DNA from: JBLIDK01 sp047632595
GTDB lineage: Bacteria; Bacteroidota; Bacteroidia; Sphingobacteriales; Sphingobacteriaceae
Assembly: GCA_047632595.1 (NCBI GenBank)
Contig: JBLIDK010000001.1
Span: forward strand, 1-64,000
DNA length: 64,000 nucleotides
Direction: 5' to 3'
Of the stretch, positions 1 to 8,701 are shown one piece after another. Positions within the stretch are counted from its first letter, which is position 1, and each line of letters starts with the position of its first letter. Both the position numbers and the translations under genes were made by a program. The notes under the pieces were generated by a model that saw only the letters and a program-made list of their open reading frames with translations, did not search any database and was not told the origin of the DNA.

Positions 1-389
1 AAAGACAAAGCCGTTCCTTTTGCTAAGGTTACAAATTCCTTTTTAAACCAAGGGTTTTGTTTTTCTGCTTCTTCTAAGTTTTCAGCACAAACATCAATCA
101 TTTCATCAACAATATCAACACCTACTACTCCACCTACATTTCTGTTGAAATAAGCGAATTGAAGTAACTCCATTCCACCACCAATACCAACATATAAAGT
201 ACGTGGATTATTAACTAAATCTCGAGGGTGAACAGTGCTTCCGCAGCCATAGTTCATCTCTAACATCTTTTGAGGAATTTTAAGTCCTGGTAATTGCCAA
301 ATTGGCGTTGTAGTACAGCAAAGACCAACATCTGGGGTTAAAGCTGCGTCTTTATAGACGTTTTTTGTTGTTTCTAAATAGGTTTCCAT
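1..389 (-). CDS. arsM: Arsenite S-adenosylmethionine methyltransferase-like protein (3' end cut by window edge)
   Basis: An open frame reads leftward from ATG at 389 and runs off the window at base 1, giving about 129 N-terminal residues. Visible are a paired-cysteine GLCC motif (C24, C25), a third cysteine in MNYGCGSTV (C49) and a Rossmann methyltransferase motif YVGIGGGMELLQF (about 66-78) followed by an acidic VDIVDEM strand. Arsenite methyltransferases bind As(III) through conserved cysteine thiols and move methyl groups from SAM. The arrangement resembles the methyltransferases found next to arsS. The neighbour 55 nt upstream on the same strand is arsS, so the two are probably co-transcribed as an arsenosugar pathway. 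The assignment rests on motif memory plus context; a general class I methyltransferase is the alternative. Confidence 0.72.
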   Translation of the reverse strand, partial: METYLETTKNVYKDAALTPDVGLCCTTTPIWQLPGLKIPQKMLEMNYGCGSTVHPRDLVNNPRTLYVGIGGGMELLQFAYFNRNVGGVVGVDIVDEMIDVCAENLEEAEKQNPWFKKEFVTLAKGTALS

Positions 390-444
390 CTACTCGTTTA
401 CTAGTTTAATTAATTTTGGTTATAACTGTTTTTTAAGATTTAGC

Positions 445-1506
445 TTATAATAAACTTCCTTGACATGAACTACCTGCACCGGCAGTACATCCGTAGCAAT
501 GTTGATGTAGCATAATGTTTCTGCCATTCAGTTTTGCTAGATTAAATTCTTTAATGTGTCTTGGAGCGTTTTTCTCCGTTTTCATATCCAACATCTGATT
601 GAAATCGCAGTCAAATAATTCGCCAACCCAACTAACAGACACTGTATTTCTGCACATTACTCCTTTTGCAGCAATAGGGTTAAAAGCATTTGCCAAAGTT
701 GACATATAGTCTTCATACCTTTCGGCTGCAATTAAAAACTCCAAAAACCTGCTTATTGGCAAGTTGGTAATTGTAAATAACTTGTTGAACTGTATTCCGA
801 AATGCTCGTCCAATTCTTTCTTATAGTCTTTCTCTAATTGCATTTGCTCAGGTGGCAAAGACGAGCCACTAGGATTAAATACTAAATCTAATTCTAGACC
901 AGTTCCTTCAATTCCATAACCAATTGCATTTAAAGCTAACAAAGCTTCAATACTTTCGTCAAAAACACCATCACCACGTTGCTTATCTACATTGTCTTTA
1001 GTATAACAAGGCATGGATGCAATAACCTGAACTTTATGCTTTTTAAAGAATTCTGGATAGGTTTTGTATTGCTTGTTAGATACTAAAATGGTTAAGTTAC
1101 TTCTAACAATTACTTGAACATTTCTTTTTGTAAGTTCCTCAACAAACCATATAAAATCAGGGTTCATTTCTGGCGCTCCACCTGTTAAATCAACAGTGTG
1201 AACATTGCTAATATCAATGGCATCAAGACACATTTGCATGGTCTCGCGCGTCATAATTTCTTTTCTATCTGGACCAGCATCGACGTGGCAATGATCGCAG
1301 GTTAGATTACACATGTATCCTACGTTGATTTGTAGAATTTCCAAATCCAGTGGCTTTAGCGGAAACAAACCCACTTCCTTCATTTTACTAGTAAAAGTTG
1401 GGATTTCACGCTCTGTATTGCATACATCGGTAAGTAGCTTTAACTGATTTTTTGGATCTGCTAAGTCATTTCCCCTTGATTGTAGTGATTTAGTTTTAAG
1501 CGTCAT
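445..1506 (-). CDS. arsS: Arsenosugar biosynthesis radical SAM protein ArsS
   Basis: 353 residues. The radical SAM CxxxCxxC motif is C66-C70-C73 within NVGYMCNLTCDHCHVDAGP, which binds the 4Fe-4S cluster and SAM. The C-terminus is cysteine-rich and ends HCYGCTAGAGSSCQGSLL, typical of the ArsS (seleno)protein family. Family members join dimethylarsenite to a 5'-deoxyadenosyl group, the first step toward dimethylarsinoyl-ribosides. Some homologues carry selenocysteine near this C-terminus; here only cysteines are encoded. The gene lies upstream of the arsenite methyltransferase-like gene. The start ATG at 1506 is the first of the frame, and a possible -7 box TATTTTTG lies at 1548-1555 (minus). 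The family is clear; substrate in this organism is inferred from the pair. Confidence 0.85.
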   Translation of the reverse strand: MTLKTKSLQSRGNDLADPKNQLKLLTDVCNTEREIPTFTSKMKEVGLFPLKPLDLEILQINVGYMCNLTCDHCHVDAGPDRKEIMTRETMQMCLDAIDISNVHTVDLTGGAPEMNPDFIWFVEELTKRNVQVIVRSNLTILVSNKQYKTYPEFFKKHKVQVIASMPCYTKDNVDKQRGDGVFDESIEALLALNAIGYGIEGTGLELDLVFNPSGSSLPPEQMQLEKDYKKELDEHFGIQFNKLFTITNLPISRFLEFLIAAERYEDYMSTLANAFNPIAAKGVMCRNTVSVSWVGELFDCDFNQMLDMKTEKNAPRHIKEFNLAKLNGRNIMLHQHCYGCTAGAGSSCQGSLL

Positions 1507-1607
1507 GTACTCTTAAATGAATTTGGTTTATTACCTAAATTAGATAGCAAAAATATGTTAATTAAATCTGCAATTAGTAAAAGACACGATTCTTTTTGCT
1601 GGTTAGA

Positions 1608-1621
1608 TTTACAATTGTAAA
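1608..1621. promoter_or_regulatory. 14-bp perfect palindrome upstream of nth
   Basis: The sequence TTTACAATTGTAAA is its own reverse complement and sits 27 nt upstream of the nth ATG, in the divergent arsS/nth spacer (1507-1648). Its symmetry and place suit a dimeric repressor operator, but nothing in the window names a regulator. It could be chance in AT-rich DNA. Confidence 0.3.
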
Positions 1622-1648
1622 ACTAAATGGTTTTATTTGGAAACGAAT

Positions 1649-2335
<687 letters not shown>

Positions 2336-2341
2336 TCATTC

Positions 2342-3919
2342 TTAATAAATCAACTTAAAACTTTTATCCAACACGTCAATTCTGCTCATTACGTTTGAAA
2401 AGAAATTTTCTGGATCTCGTAAGTAAAAACCTATAAAATTCTCACTTCGTTCTTGAAGTCCTCCACCTGGGAATAATTTTTGCTTAACGGTGCGAATTTG
2501 ATTTATCTCTGTATCAAAATGCTGCTTTTCTGCACGAATCAATTTTTGCTCAACCGTTTTTAAATGGTTTATTGCCTTAGTTTGTTCTCCACGAACCATT
2601 TTTTCTAAAGTTGTATCTACGGCCTTCGCCTTATCTAATACCTTTTGATATAACTTAACTAGGTCACCAATTTCTTCGTTGAGCTTAATTTGATTCTCTG
2701 TGTTTTTATTTACGTAGTTCTTAATTAACTCATCTTCTGATTTAAAAACTCGCTCACACTGAATATCTAGCTTTTCAAGGCGTTTTTGACTGATCTTATC
2801 AATAATTAAAGCACAATCTCGTAAGAAAACAGCCGGGTAAAAGACCTCAAATGCTTCAAAAGTGCTTTTCAATTCTAACCAATAGGCAACTTCAGCTGGT
2901 CCGCCTATATATGCAAGGTTTGGCAAAATGCTTTCTTGGTAAAGCGGGCGCATTACCACATTCGGACTAAATTTCTGAGGATTAGATTCAATTTCTGTCT
3001 TTAGCTCGCTTTCTGAAAAACTCAGTTTTGTGTTTAACACATTGTACTTCCCATCTTCAAATACAATACGTTCTCTTAAGTTCGTATCTAAATAGAAAAA
3101 GTTAATCTCTCTCGGCGAAACTTGAATTTTGTAGTTTTTACTTAGCTCTTTGGTTGTTTCTTCAATCTTCTCTTGACTTACAGAATTCACTATATCATCA
3201 AAAATTATTTTTCCAAAATTGCTTTTTAGATTTTTATCATTCGCATCAACAATAACTAAACCTTCTTCTTTAAACAACTCGTGAACAAAAGCTCGAGTAG
3301 CATCTGCTAAGTTGCTTTTAGCATAGGTTGATTTTATTAGTTCAAGAAACAATAGATCTGTTTCTTTCCCACCAAACAACTCTTTTAACTGTGCAATGGC
3401 ATTCTCAAATCCATCTAGGTTTAACTCACCAACTGCGCCACCAAAAGGACGTTCCCATTCTACTTTATTGCCAAAAATGGAAGTGTGATTTATCTCTTCA
3501 AAGTCATGATCTTCTGTTGCCATCCAATAAACAGGAACAAAATTCTTGTCTGGAAACTGCTGCTTTAATGTTTTTGAAAGATTGATTACCGAAGCAATTT
3601 TGTAGATAAAATAAAGCGGTCCGGTAAAGATGTTTAGCTGATGACCAGTTGTTATGGTAAACGTATTATCATCCCCTAAAAGGGTAATGTTTTTACTAGT
3701 GTTCTCCCCTTCTATTCCTTTGTATTGCTTGTTTAATACTTCAACAAGGGATTTTCTATTTATTGGGTATTTCTCACGAGCATCAATTGCTTTTTCTAAA
3801 CCTTTTAGATCTGCAGAAAATTCAAAAAACGGGTCTAATTTTGTACTGCCACTAAGGTAGTCGAGTACTAAGTCCGAAAAATAGCCTGTAGAATGAAAGG
3901 GAATAGATAAACAACTCAT
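2342..3919 (-). CDS. bshC: Bacillithiol biosynthesis cysteine-adding enzyme BshC
   Basis: 525 residues, close to the usual family length. BshC is the putative ligase adding cysteine to glucosaminyl-malate to give bacillithiol, a low-molecular-weight thiol used by Firmicutes and many Bacteroidota. Family signatures are TTGHQLNIFTGPLYFIYK around residue 90-110, the following VPVYWMATEDHDFEEINH segment, and PNLAYIGGPAEVAYWLEL in the second half. A lysine/glutamate-rich stretch near 400-470 looks like the family's coiled-coil region. It lies 116 nt downstream of rimO on the same strand and may share that transcript or use its own weak promoter (TACATTTA, one base off the -7 consensus). bshA and bshB are not in this window. 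Confidence 0.95.
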   Translation of the reverse strand: MSCLSIPFHSTGYFSDLVLDYLSGSTKLDPFFEFSADLKGLEKAIDAREKYPINRKSLVEVLNKQYKGIEGENTSKNITLLGDDNTFTITTGHQLNIFTGPLYFIYKIASVINLSKTLKQQFPDKNFVPVYWMATEDHDFEEINHTSIFGNKVEWERPFGGAVGELNLDGFENAIAQLKELFGGKETDLLFLELIKSTYAKSNLADATRAFVHELFKEEGLVIVDANDKNLKSNFGKIIFDDIVNSVSQEKIEETTKELSKNYKIQVSPREINFFYLDTNLRERIVFEDGKYNVLNTKLSFSESELKTEIESNPQKFSPNVVMRPLYQESILPNLAYIGGPAEVAYWLELKSTFEAFEVFYPAVFLRDCALIIDKISQKRLEKLDIQCERVFKSEDELIKNYVNKNTENQIKLNEEIGDLVKLYQKVLDKAKAVDTTLEKMVRGEQTKAINHLKTVEQKLIRAEKQHFDTEINQIRTVKQKLFPGGGLQERSENFIGFYLRDPENFFSNVMSRIDVLDKSFKLIY

Positions 3920-4035
3920 AGATTTAAATAAAGGCTAAATGTAAGAGGAATTATTAAGATTGGATGAATTTTAAACTTAACTGATTTCAGCCTTTATTAT
4001 TTGGCCTTGCTTTAGAAGTTGTACTATTATAATAA

Positions 4036-5343
4036 TTAAACAACCTCCCCAAACAAATCAAAGGCCGTTGCTTCAGTTATTTTAACCTTCACAAAATCAC
4101 CTTGACGTAAGTAGTTTTCTGTTCCTTTAATTAATACTTCATTGTCAACATCAGGAGAGTCAAATTCGGTACGTCCGTAGAAATAGTCACCTTCTTTGCG
4201 ATCTATCAAAACATCAAATTCCTTTCCAACCTTTTCTTGATTCATGTCAAAACTAATCTCTTCTTGAAGTTCCATCAAGTTTTGAACTCGTTTTAACTTA
4301 ACCTGATCAGGAACATTGTCCTCTAAGTTATAAGCGTGAGTATTTTCTTCGTGAGAATAAGCAAATACGCCTAAACGATCGAATTTATACCTAGAAATGA
4401 ACTCTTTTACCTCTTTATGATGAACGGATGATTCTCCAGGATAGCCGGCTATTAAAGTAGTTCTGATAGCAATTTTAGGATACTTTGAGCGTAAAACATC
4501 CAATAATTCGTAAGTCTTTGCTTTTGTAATTCCACGTCGCATCGACTTTAACATGTCATCACAAATATGTTGTAATGGAATGTCTAAGTAATTGCAAATA
4601 TTATCTCTTTCGTAAATCACATCCAACACTTCCATCGGAAATCCTGATGGGTAAGCATAATGCAAGCGAATCCACTTTAAACCTTCCACATCACTTATTG
4701 CTCGAAGTAAATCTGCTAAAGCACGCTTTTTATAAATATCTAATCCGTAGTAAGTGGAATCTTGTGCGATCAACATAATTTCATTCACCCCATTTGCAAC
4801 TAAATGCTTCGCTTCCTTCACCAAGTCTTCAATTGGTTTGGAACGATGCTTTCCACGCATTAAAGGAATCGCACAGAAAGAACAAGGTCTATCACATCCT
4901 TCTGATATTTTTAAATAAGCATAGTGACTTGGAGTTGATGTTTGTCTCTCCCCTACTAACTCATGTTTGTATTCAGCTCCAACAGAAAGTAAAAGTTCAC
5001 TTAAATCGTTGGTCCCAAAGTAATGGTCAACATCAGTGATTTCCTTTTCTAAATCGTCTTTATATCGTTCAGACAAACATCCGGTAACTACTAATTTCTT
5101 GATTTCTCCATTTCTACGCTTCTCAGCATAGTGAAGAATGGCATCAATAGATTCTTGCTTGGCATTATCAATAAAACCACATGTATTTACAATAACCGTT
5201 TCAGACTTGTCTGTAGACTCATGGCTAACTTCCAAGTTGTTATTCTTCAACTGACTGAATAACACCTCAGAATCTACCACATTTTTACTACAACCTAAGG
5301 TTATAATATTGATTTTGTCTTTATGTAATGCTTTGGTTTTCAT
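4036..5343 (-). CDS. rimO: Ribosomal protein S12 methylthiotransferase RimO
   Basis: 435 residues. RimO is a radical SAM enzyme that methylthiolates an aspartate of ribosomal protein S12. The N-terminal domain (about 10-125) carries three cysteines for the auxiliary cluster, C18 (TLGCSKN), C55 (NTCGF) and C89 (TGCLSERY). The radical SAM motif is C150-C154-C157 in SEGCDRPCSFCAIPLMRGKHRS. The C-terminal 65 residues form a TRAM domain. The RGKHRS context separates RimO from MiaB. Its ATG overlaps the ftsY stop by one base (TAATG), so the two are translationally coupled. Confidence 0.96.
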   Translation of the reverse strand: MKTKALHKDKINIITLGCSKNVVDSEVLFSQLKNNNLEVSHESTDKSETVIVNTCGFIDNAKQESIDAILHYAEKRRNGEIKKLVVTGCLSERYKDDLEKEITDVDHYFGTNDLSELLLSVGAEYKHELVGERQTSTPSHYAYLKISEGCDRPCSFCAIPLMRGKHRSKPIEDLVKEAKHLVANGVNEIMLIAQDSTYYGLDIYKKRALADLLRAISDVEGLKWIRLHYAYPSGFPMEVLDVIYERDNICNYLDIPLQHICDDMLKSMRRGITKAKTYELLDVLRSKYPKIAIRTTLIAGYPGESSVHHKEVKEFISRYKFDRLGVFAYSHEENTHAYNLEDNVPDQVKLKRVQNLMELQEEISFDMNQEKVGKEFDVLIDRKEGDYFYGRTEFDSPDVDNEVLIKGTENYLRQGDFVKVKITEATAFDLFGEVV

Positions 5344-6299
5344 TAGTTACTTGGAAAAAGACTGTCTACAAACTCAAACTTGTTAAATACCTGTAAATCG
5401 GTCATTTTTTCACCAATACCAATGTATTTAACAGGGATTTTAAAGGAGTCGGAAATACCGATAACAACACCACCTTTGGCAGTACCGTCAAGCTTAGTTA
5501 ACGCCAATGCGGTAACTTCTGTTGCTAAGGTGAATTGTTTTGCTTGTTCTATTGCATTTTGACCAGTTGAGGCGTCTAAAACTAGTAATACTTCCTGTGG
5601 ACTCGTATCATCCACTTTTTGCATTACGCGCTTAATCTTAGTTAGCTCATTCATTAAGTTGATTTTGTTGTGCAATCTTCCTGCAGTGTCAATAATGGCT
5701 ACATCGCAATTATTATCTACTGCATATTGAACGGTGTCGAAAGAAACAGCTGCAGGATCTGTACCCATGCCATTAGAAACAACGTGGCAATCTACTCGTT
5801 CACCCCAAATATGTAATTGTTCAACAGCTGCAGCTCTAAACGTATCAGCAGCACCAAGTACTACCTTTTTACCGGCAGCTTTAAACTGATGTGCCAGTTT
5901 ACCAATAGTGGTTGTTTTACCAACTCCGTTTACACCAACTACCATTATAACATATGGCTTTACTCCAGAAGGAGTGGTAAACTCGGTGAAATTATCCTTT
6001 TCGTTTTCTTGAAGAAGCTCGCATATTTCGTCACGAAGAATTTTATTCAATTCGCCCGTGTTCATATACTTGTTTTTGGCAACTCTAGCTTCAATACGTT
6101 TTATAATTCGAACGGTGGTACCTACACCAACATCAGAACTAATAAGAATTTGCTCTAAATTGTCTAAAACTTCAGCATCAACGGTAGACTTACCAACTAA
6201 GGTTTTGGTTATTTTACTTACAACCGATTCCTTGGTTTTTTCTAAGCCGTGGTCTAATGCTTCTTTTTTCTTTTTTGAAAAAATATTGAATAATCCCAT
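5343..6299 (-). CDS. ftsY: Signal recognition particle receptor FtsY
   Basis: 318 residues. FtsY is the membrane-associated GTPase that docks SRP-ribosome complexes at the translocon. The N-terminal part is short (MGLFNIFSKKKKE), lacking the long acidic A domain of E. coli FtsY, as is usual outside enterobacteria. An N-domain helical bundle (about 20-100) precedes the G domain: G1 GVNGVGKT (122-129), the DTFRAAA insertion motif (152-158), DTAGR, and TKLDGTAKGG near the end. It is followed directly by rimO and preceded by a strong terminator at 6301-6350, so it may be expressed partly by read-through from the ribosomal protein genes. Confidence 0.97.
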   Translation of the reverse strand: MGLFNIFSKKKKEALDHGLEKTKESVVSKITKTLVGKSTVDAEVLDNLEQILISSDVGVGTTVRIIKRIEARVAKNKYMNTGELNKILRDEICELLQENEKDNFTEFTTPSGVKPYVIMVVGVNGVGKTTTIGKLAHQFKAAGKKVVLGAADTFRAAAVEQLHIWGERVDCHVVSNGMGTDPAAVSFDTVQYAVDNNCDVAIIDTAGRLHNKINLMNELTKIKRVMQKVDDTSPQEVLLVLDASTGQNAIEQAKQFTLATEVTALALTKLDGTAKGGVVIGISDSFKIPVKYIGIGEKMTDLQVFNKFEFVDSLFPSN

Positions 6300-6300
6300 T

Positions 6301-6350
6301 GTCTAAAATAAAAAAAGCTTCCATTCACATAAGGAAGGGAAGCTTTATAA
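6301..6350 (-). terminator. Rho-independent terminator after DUF4295
   Basis: Nine-bp perfect stem AAAGCTTCC (6314-6322) and GGAAGCTTT (6338-6346). Read on the minus strand it is followed by TTTTTTATTTT. It separates the rpmB-rpmG-DUF4295 transcript from ftsY-rimO and abuts the ftsY start codon, so it could attenuate rather than fully stop transcription. Confidence 0.75.
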
Positions 6351-6369
6351 TGTTTTACTCGGATTCGAG

Positions 6370-6528
6370 TTATTTCTTACCGTCTAAAAAATCTTTCACG
6401 TGATCAGCATGTACGATAGCTTCTTTGAAGATATACGCGCCTGATTTAGGAGACTTTTCAGCCACTATTACTTTATGAAATTCTTTACCGGTTCCGGTTC
6501 TAAGTGTTGCTACTGACTTCTTTGCCAT
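6370..6528 (-). CDS. DUF4295 family small basic protein (possible ribosomal protein bL38)
   Basis: 52 residues, MAKKSVATLRTGTGKEFHKV at the N-terminus and ending KDFLDGKK. The protein is lysine-rich with a conserved KSPKSGAY core, characteristic of DUF4295, a family I know only from Bacteroidota and always beside rpmG and ftsY. Seven nt separate it from rpmG, so it belongs to the ribosomal protein operon. From memory, a novel large-subunit protein (bL38) was found in the Flavobacterium johnsoniae ribosome structure, and this family is a good candidate for it; that link should be verified. The start ATG at 6528 follows the pattern of its neighbour (MAKK). Confidence 0.88.
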   Translation of the reverse strand: MAKKSVATLRTGTGKEFHKVIVAEKSPKSGAYIFKEAIVHADHVKDFLDGKK

Positions 6529-6535
6529 AACTATT

Positions 6536-6718
6536 CTATTTTATTTCCCTGTGAAGGGTAACACGTTTTAAGTACTTGTTAAATTTCTTCATCTCCATTC
6601 TATCTGGAGTATTTCTTTTATTTTTAGTGGTAATGTATCTTGACATTCCCGCAACGCCTGTACCTTTATGTTCAGTGCATTCTAAAATTACTTGTATTCT
6701 ATTTCCTTTTTTAGCCAT
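6536..6718 (-). CDS. rpmG: 50S ribosomal protein L33
   Basis: 60 residues, MAKKGNRIQVILECTEHKGT at the N-terminus and ending LHREIK. It is a small basic protein of the large subunit. Only one cysteine remains, so this is the zinc-free (C-minus) form rather than the four-cysteine zinc ribbon. It lies 29 nt downstream of rpmB and 7 nt upstream of the DUF4295 gene in one operon. Confidence 0.95.
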   Translation of the reverse strand: MAKKGNRIQVILECTEHKGTGVAGMSRYITTKNKRNTPDRMEMKKFNKYLKRVTLHREIK

Positions 6719-6747
6719 TACTCTGCTTTCTTTTCTCTAATTAGAGA

Positions 6748-6981
6748 TTATATAGAACCTTTTAAATCGTAACGCTTCATCGCTTCAGTAATTCCTATTT
6801 TATTAATAGTTCTTAAAGCTGATGTAGATAATTTAATCCATACCCACTGATCTTCTTCAGGTAAGTAGAATTTTTTAGTGATCAAGTTCGGATTGAACTT
6901 TCTCTTCATCTTTGCATTCGACTTAGAAACGTTGTTACCTGATAAAGGTCTTTTTCCTGTTAATTCACAAACTCTTGCCAT
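6748..6981 (-). CDS. rpmB: 50S ribosomal protein L28
   Basis: 77 residues from ATG 6981 (MARVCELTGKRPLSGNNVSK). The open frame continues upstream to 7014 but MARVCELTGKRP is the conserved L28 N-terminus. A single cysteine shows the zinc-independent form. It is the first gene of rpmB-rpmG-DUF4295, with a well-formed Bacteroidota promoter at 7012-7042 and a short inverted repeat (6995-7007) in the leader. Confidence 0.95.
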   Translation of the reverse strand: MARVCELTGKRPLSGNNVSKSNAKMKRKFNPNLITKKFYLPEEDQWVWIKLSTSALRTINKIGITEAMKRYDLKGSI

Positions 6982-6994
6982 AATTTTATATCTC

Positions 6995-7007
6995 CCTTTG
7001 CAAAAGG
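6995..7007 (-). promoter_or_regulatory. Short inverted repeat in the rpmB leader
   Basis: CCTTT and AAAGG arms (6995-6999, 7003-7007) around a 3-nt centre, between the -7 box and the rpmB ATG. It could form a small leader hairpin that affects L28 expression. Five base pairs is weak evidence. Confidence 0.3.
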
Positions 7008-7011
7008 ACTG

Positions 7012-7042
7012 CAAATATCTGAATAATTAAACTAAATATCAA
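7012..7042 (-). promoter_or_regulatory. Promoter of the rpmB-rpmG-DUF4295 operon
   Basis: On the minus strand TTG (7040-7042) lies 20 nt before GATATTTG (7012-7019), matching the Bacteroidota sigma-A pattern TTG-N17-23-TAnnTTTG with one mismatch. The box is 30 nt upstream of the rpmB ATG. Confidence 0.6.
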
Positions 7043-7091
7043 CCTATTGCTAGGAAAATTCAGACTTATTTGCGGTTTCACTTTAATTACT

Positions 7092-7145
7092 AAAAAACCC
7101 TGTAACAACCAGCTTTTGTGGATTGAGACAGGGTTCTCAATTTTT
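7092..7145 (-). terminator. Rho-independent terminator after rpsT
   Basis: Eight-bp stem AACCCTGT (7096-7103) and ACAGGGTT (7128-7135), followed on the minus strand by a T-run (TTTTTTA). It sits 11 nt past the rpsT stop codon. On the plus strand a T-run also follows (ATTTTTTATT), so it could work both ways. Confidence 0.75.
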
Positions 7146-7155
7146 TATTCAATTA

Positions 7156-7407
7156 CTACAAGCTATTTACTAGCTTTTGTAATTTAGACTTGTTGTTTGA
7201 AGCCTTGTTTTTATGCACGATATTACGTTTCGCTAACTTATCGATTCTAGAACTAATGATTTGATAAAGCTCTTCCGCTTTTTTCTTATCAGTTGTTGCA
7301 CGTAATTCTTTTATCATGTTACGCGTAGTGGTAAGCTGATATCTGTTACGTAGTCTTCGAACTGCGATTTGTCTAACTCTTTTCTGTGCTGATTTATGAT
7401 TAGCCAT
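7156..7407 (-). CDS. rpsT: 30S ribosomal protein S20
   Basis: 83 residues starting MANHKSAQKRVRQIAVRRLR and rich in lysine and arginine, the standard S20 opening and composition. It binds 16S rRNA early in small-subunit assembly. It is a single-gene unit with its own consensus promoter (7442-7472) and terminator (7092-7145). Confidence 0.96.
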   Translation of the reverse strand: MANHKSAQKRVRQIAVRRLRNRYQLTTTRNMIKELRATTDKKKAEELYQIISSRIDKLAKRNIVHKNKASNNKSKLQKLVNSL

Positions 7408-7738
7408 GCTTTACTCTTTACTTTACCCTAAAATCGGGTCGCAAATATACTGTGAATTTATTTGAATACAAAACCAACGACCGCACAAAATTCAATATTT
7501 TATTGTTTTTGTAAATGTCACTAAGCATTTTAATGAATTTTTAGCCCTTTAATGGCTTTAAACGAATAAAATCGGTTAAAATTCAGAAGCCAATAAATTT
7601 CAACCTTGTAGCTTCAAATCTACTAGTTAAACATTGCTCTAGCTTATTTTTGACCTATATTATCCAATTATCACTAATTAGCTTCTTTTTTGACCTTCAA
7701 AAACAACTAATTCGAATTTTTTATACCTTAGTTCTTCT
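7408..7738. other. 331-bp divergent intergenic region between rpsT and the phospholipase C gene
   Basis: The largest gene-free stretch in the window. The left 70 bp hold the rpsT promoter and leader. I see no RNA gene, credible short ORF or strong inverted repeat in the rest. On the plus strand TACCTTAG, one base off the -7 consensus, lies about 7 nt before the phospholipase C ATG and may be its promoter. The remainder is plain AT-rich DNA. Confidence 0.6.
7442..7472 (-). promoter_or_regulatory. Promoter of rpsT (consensus Bacteroidota type)
   Basis: On the minus strand TTTG (7469-7472), a 19-nt spacer, then TATATTTG (7442-7449). Both boxes match the Bacteroidota housekeeping consensus exactly. 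This is the best promoter match in the window; it leaves a leader of about 30 nt. Confidence 0.8.
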
Positions 7739-8701
7739 ATGAAAAGGGCTTTAACAATACTCATTCTATTTTTAGCATTTATCCCAAATTCTACCGGATG
7801 GGGATTTTACGCACACAAGAAAATAAACAGAAACGCCTGTTTCACCCTTCCTTCAGCTCTTTTTCCTTTCTATAAATACAATATTAATGAAATTACTGAA
7901 CGAGCTGTTAATCCGGATAAACGGCGTGGATTAGACCCAAATGAAGAGCCAAAACATTACATCGACATTGACCATTATGGAGCCCAGCCTTTTGACAGTG
8001 TTCCGCAATATTGGTTCGATGCAGTAATCAAATTTTCAGAAGATACTTTAAAAGAATATGGCACTTTACCCTGGAATTTACAGTTAGAACTCTATAATTT
8101 AACAGAGGCATTCAAGATTAAAGACCGAGATAAAATCATCAAACACAGTGCAGATATTGGTCATTACATTGGCGATGCCCATGTGCCACTGCATACTACT
8201 GAGAATTACAACGGGCATTTAACTAACCAACGAGGTATTCATGGATTTTGGGAAAGCAGATTGCCTGAACTCTATGCAGATAACTACAATCTACTTGTTG
8301 GACGAGCAAGCTATTTAGAACAGCCATTACTATCCACTTGGGAAATCATTCAACAATCAAACCTTGCGGTTGATTCTGTTTTAAAATTTGAAGCAGAATT
8401 AACAAAGGAGTTTGGATCAAAAAAGTATTCCTTTGAAAAACGTGGCAAAACAAGCAAGAAAGTTTATTCTGAAGCATTCAGCAGCGCATACCATTCAAAA
8501 CTCTCTAACATGGTTGAGAGGCGACTGAGAGCATCCATTCATATGACAGCTAGCTTTTGGCTTACCGCATGGGTAAATGCCGGACAGCCAGATTTATTGG
8601 ATTTGATTGACAAGCCGATAAATGACAGCACGGCCAATGAACTTCAAAAATTGGAATTGGAGTATAAAATTTACCACACTCCCAAAAGGGAGCATGAGTA
8701 A
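7739..8701 (+). CDS. Secreted zinc-dependent phospholipase C / S1-P1 nuclease-fold protein
   Basis: 320 residues. A signal peptide (1-20, ending NSTG) precedes W21. In the phospholipase C and S1/P1 nuclease superfamily the mature N-terminal tryptophan helps bind the trinuclear zinc site, and cleavage here would expose it. Further likely metal ligands are H26 (WGFYAHKKIN), the HYIDIDHYG segment, and the cluster DIGHYIGDAHVPLHTTENYNG followed by HGFWES. The protein is probably periplasmic or exported. Substrate (phospholipid or nucleic acid) cannot be told from sequence. It stands alone, and its stop codon directly abuts the stop of dnaN on the other strand. Confidence 0.82.
   Translation: MKRALTILILFLAFIPNSTGWGFYAHKKINRNACFTLPSALFPFYKYNINEITERAVNPDKRRGLDPNEEPKHYIDIDHYGAQPFDSVPQYWFDAVIKFSEDTLKEYGTLPWNLQLELYNLTEAFKIKDRDKIIKHSADIGHYIGDAHVPLHTTENYNGHLTNQRGIHGFWESRLPELYADNYNLLVGRASYLEQPLLSTWEIIQQSNLAVDSVLKFEAELTKEFGSKKYSFEKRGKTSKKVYSEAFSSAYHSKLSNMVERRLRASIHMTASFWLTAWVNAGQPDLLDLIDKPINDSTANELQKLELEYKIYHTPKREHE

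Noticed and set aside
5817..6158. Long plus-strand frames opposite ftsY
   Set aside because: They lie entirely within a strongly conserved gene and have no motif or start context.
7408..7738. Possible non-coding RNA or riboswitch in the largest spacer
   Set aside because: No strong stem set or known motif beyond the rpsT promoter was found by eye.
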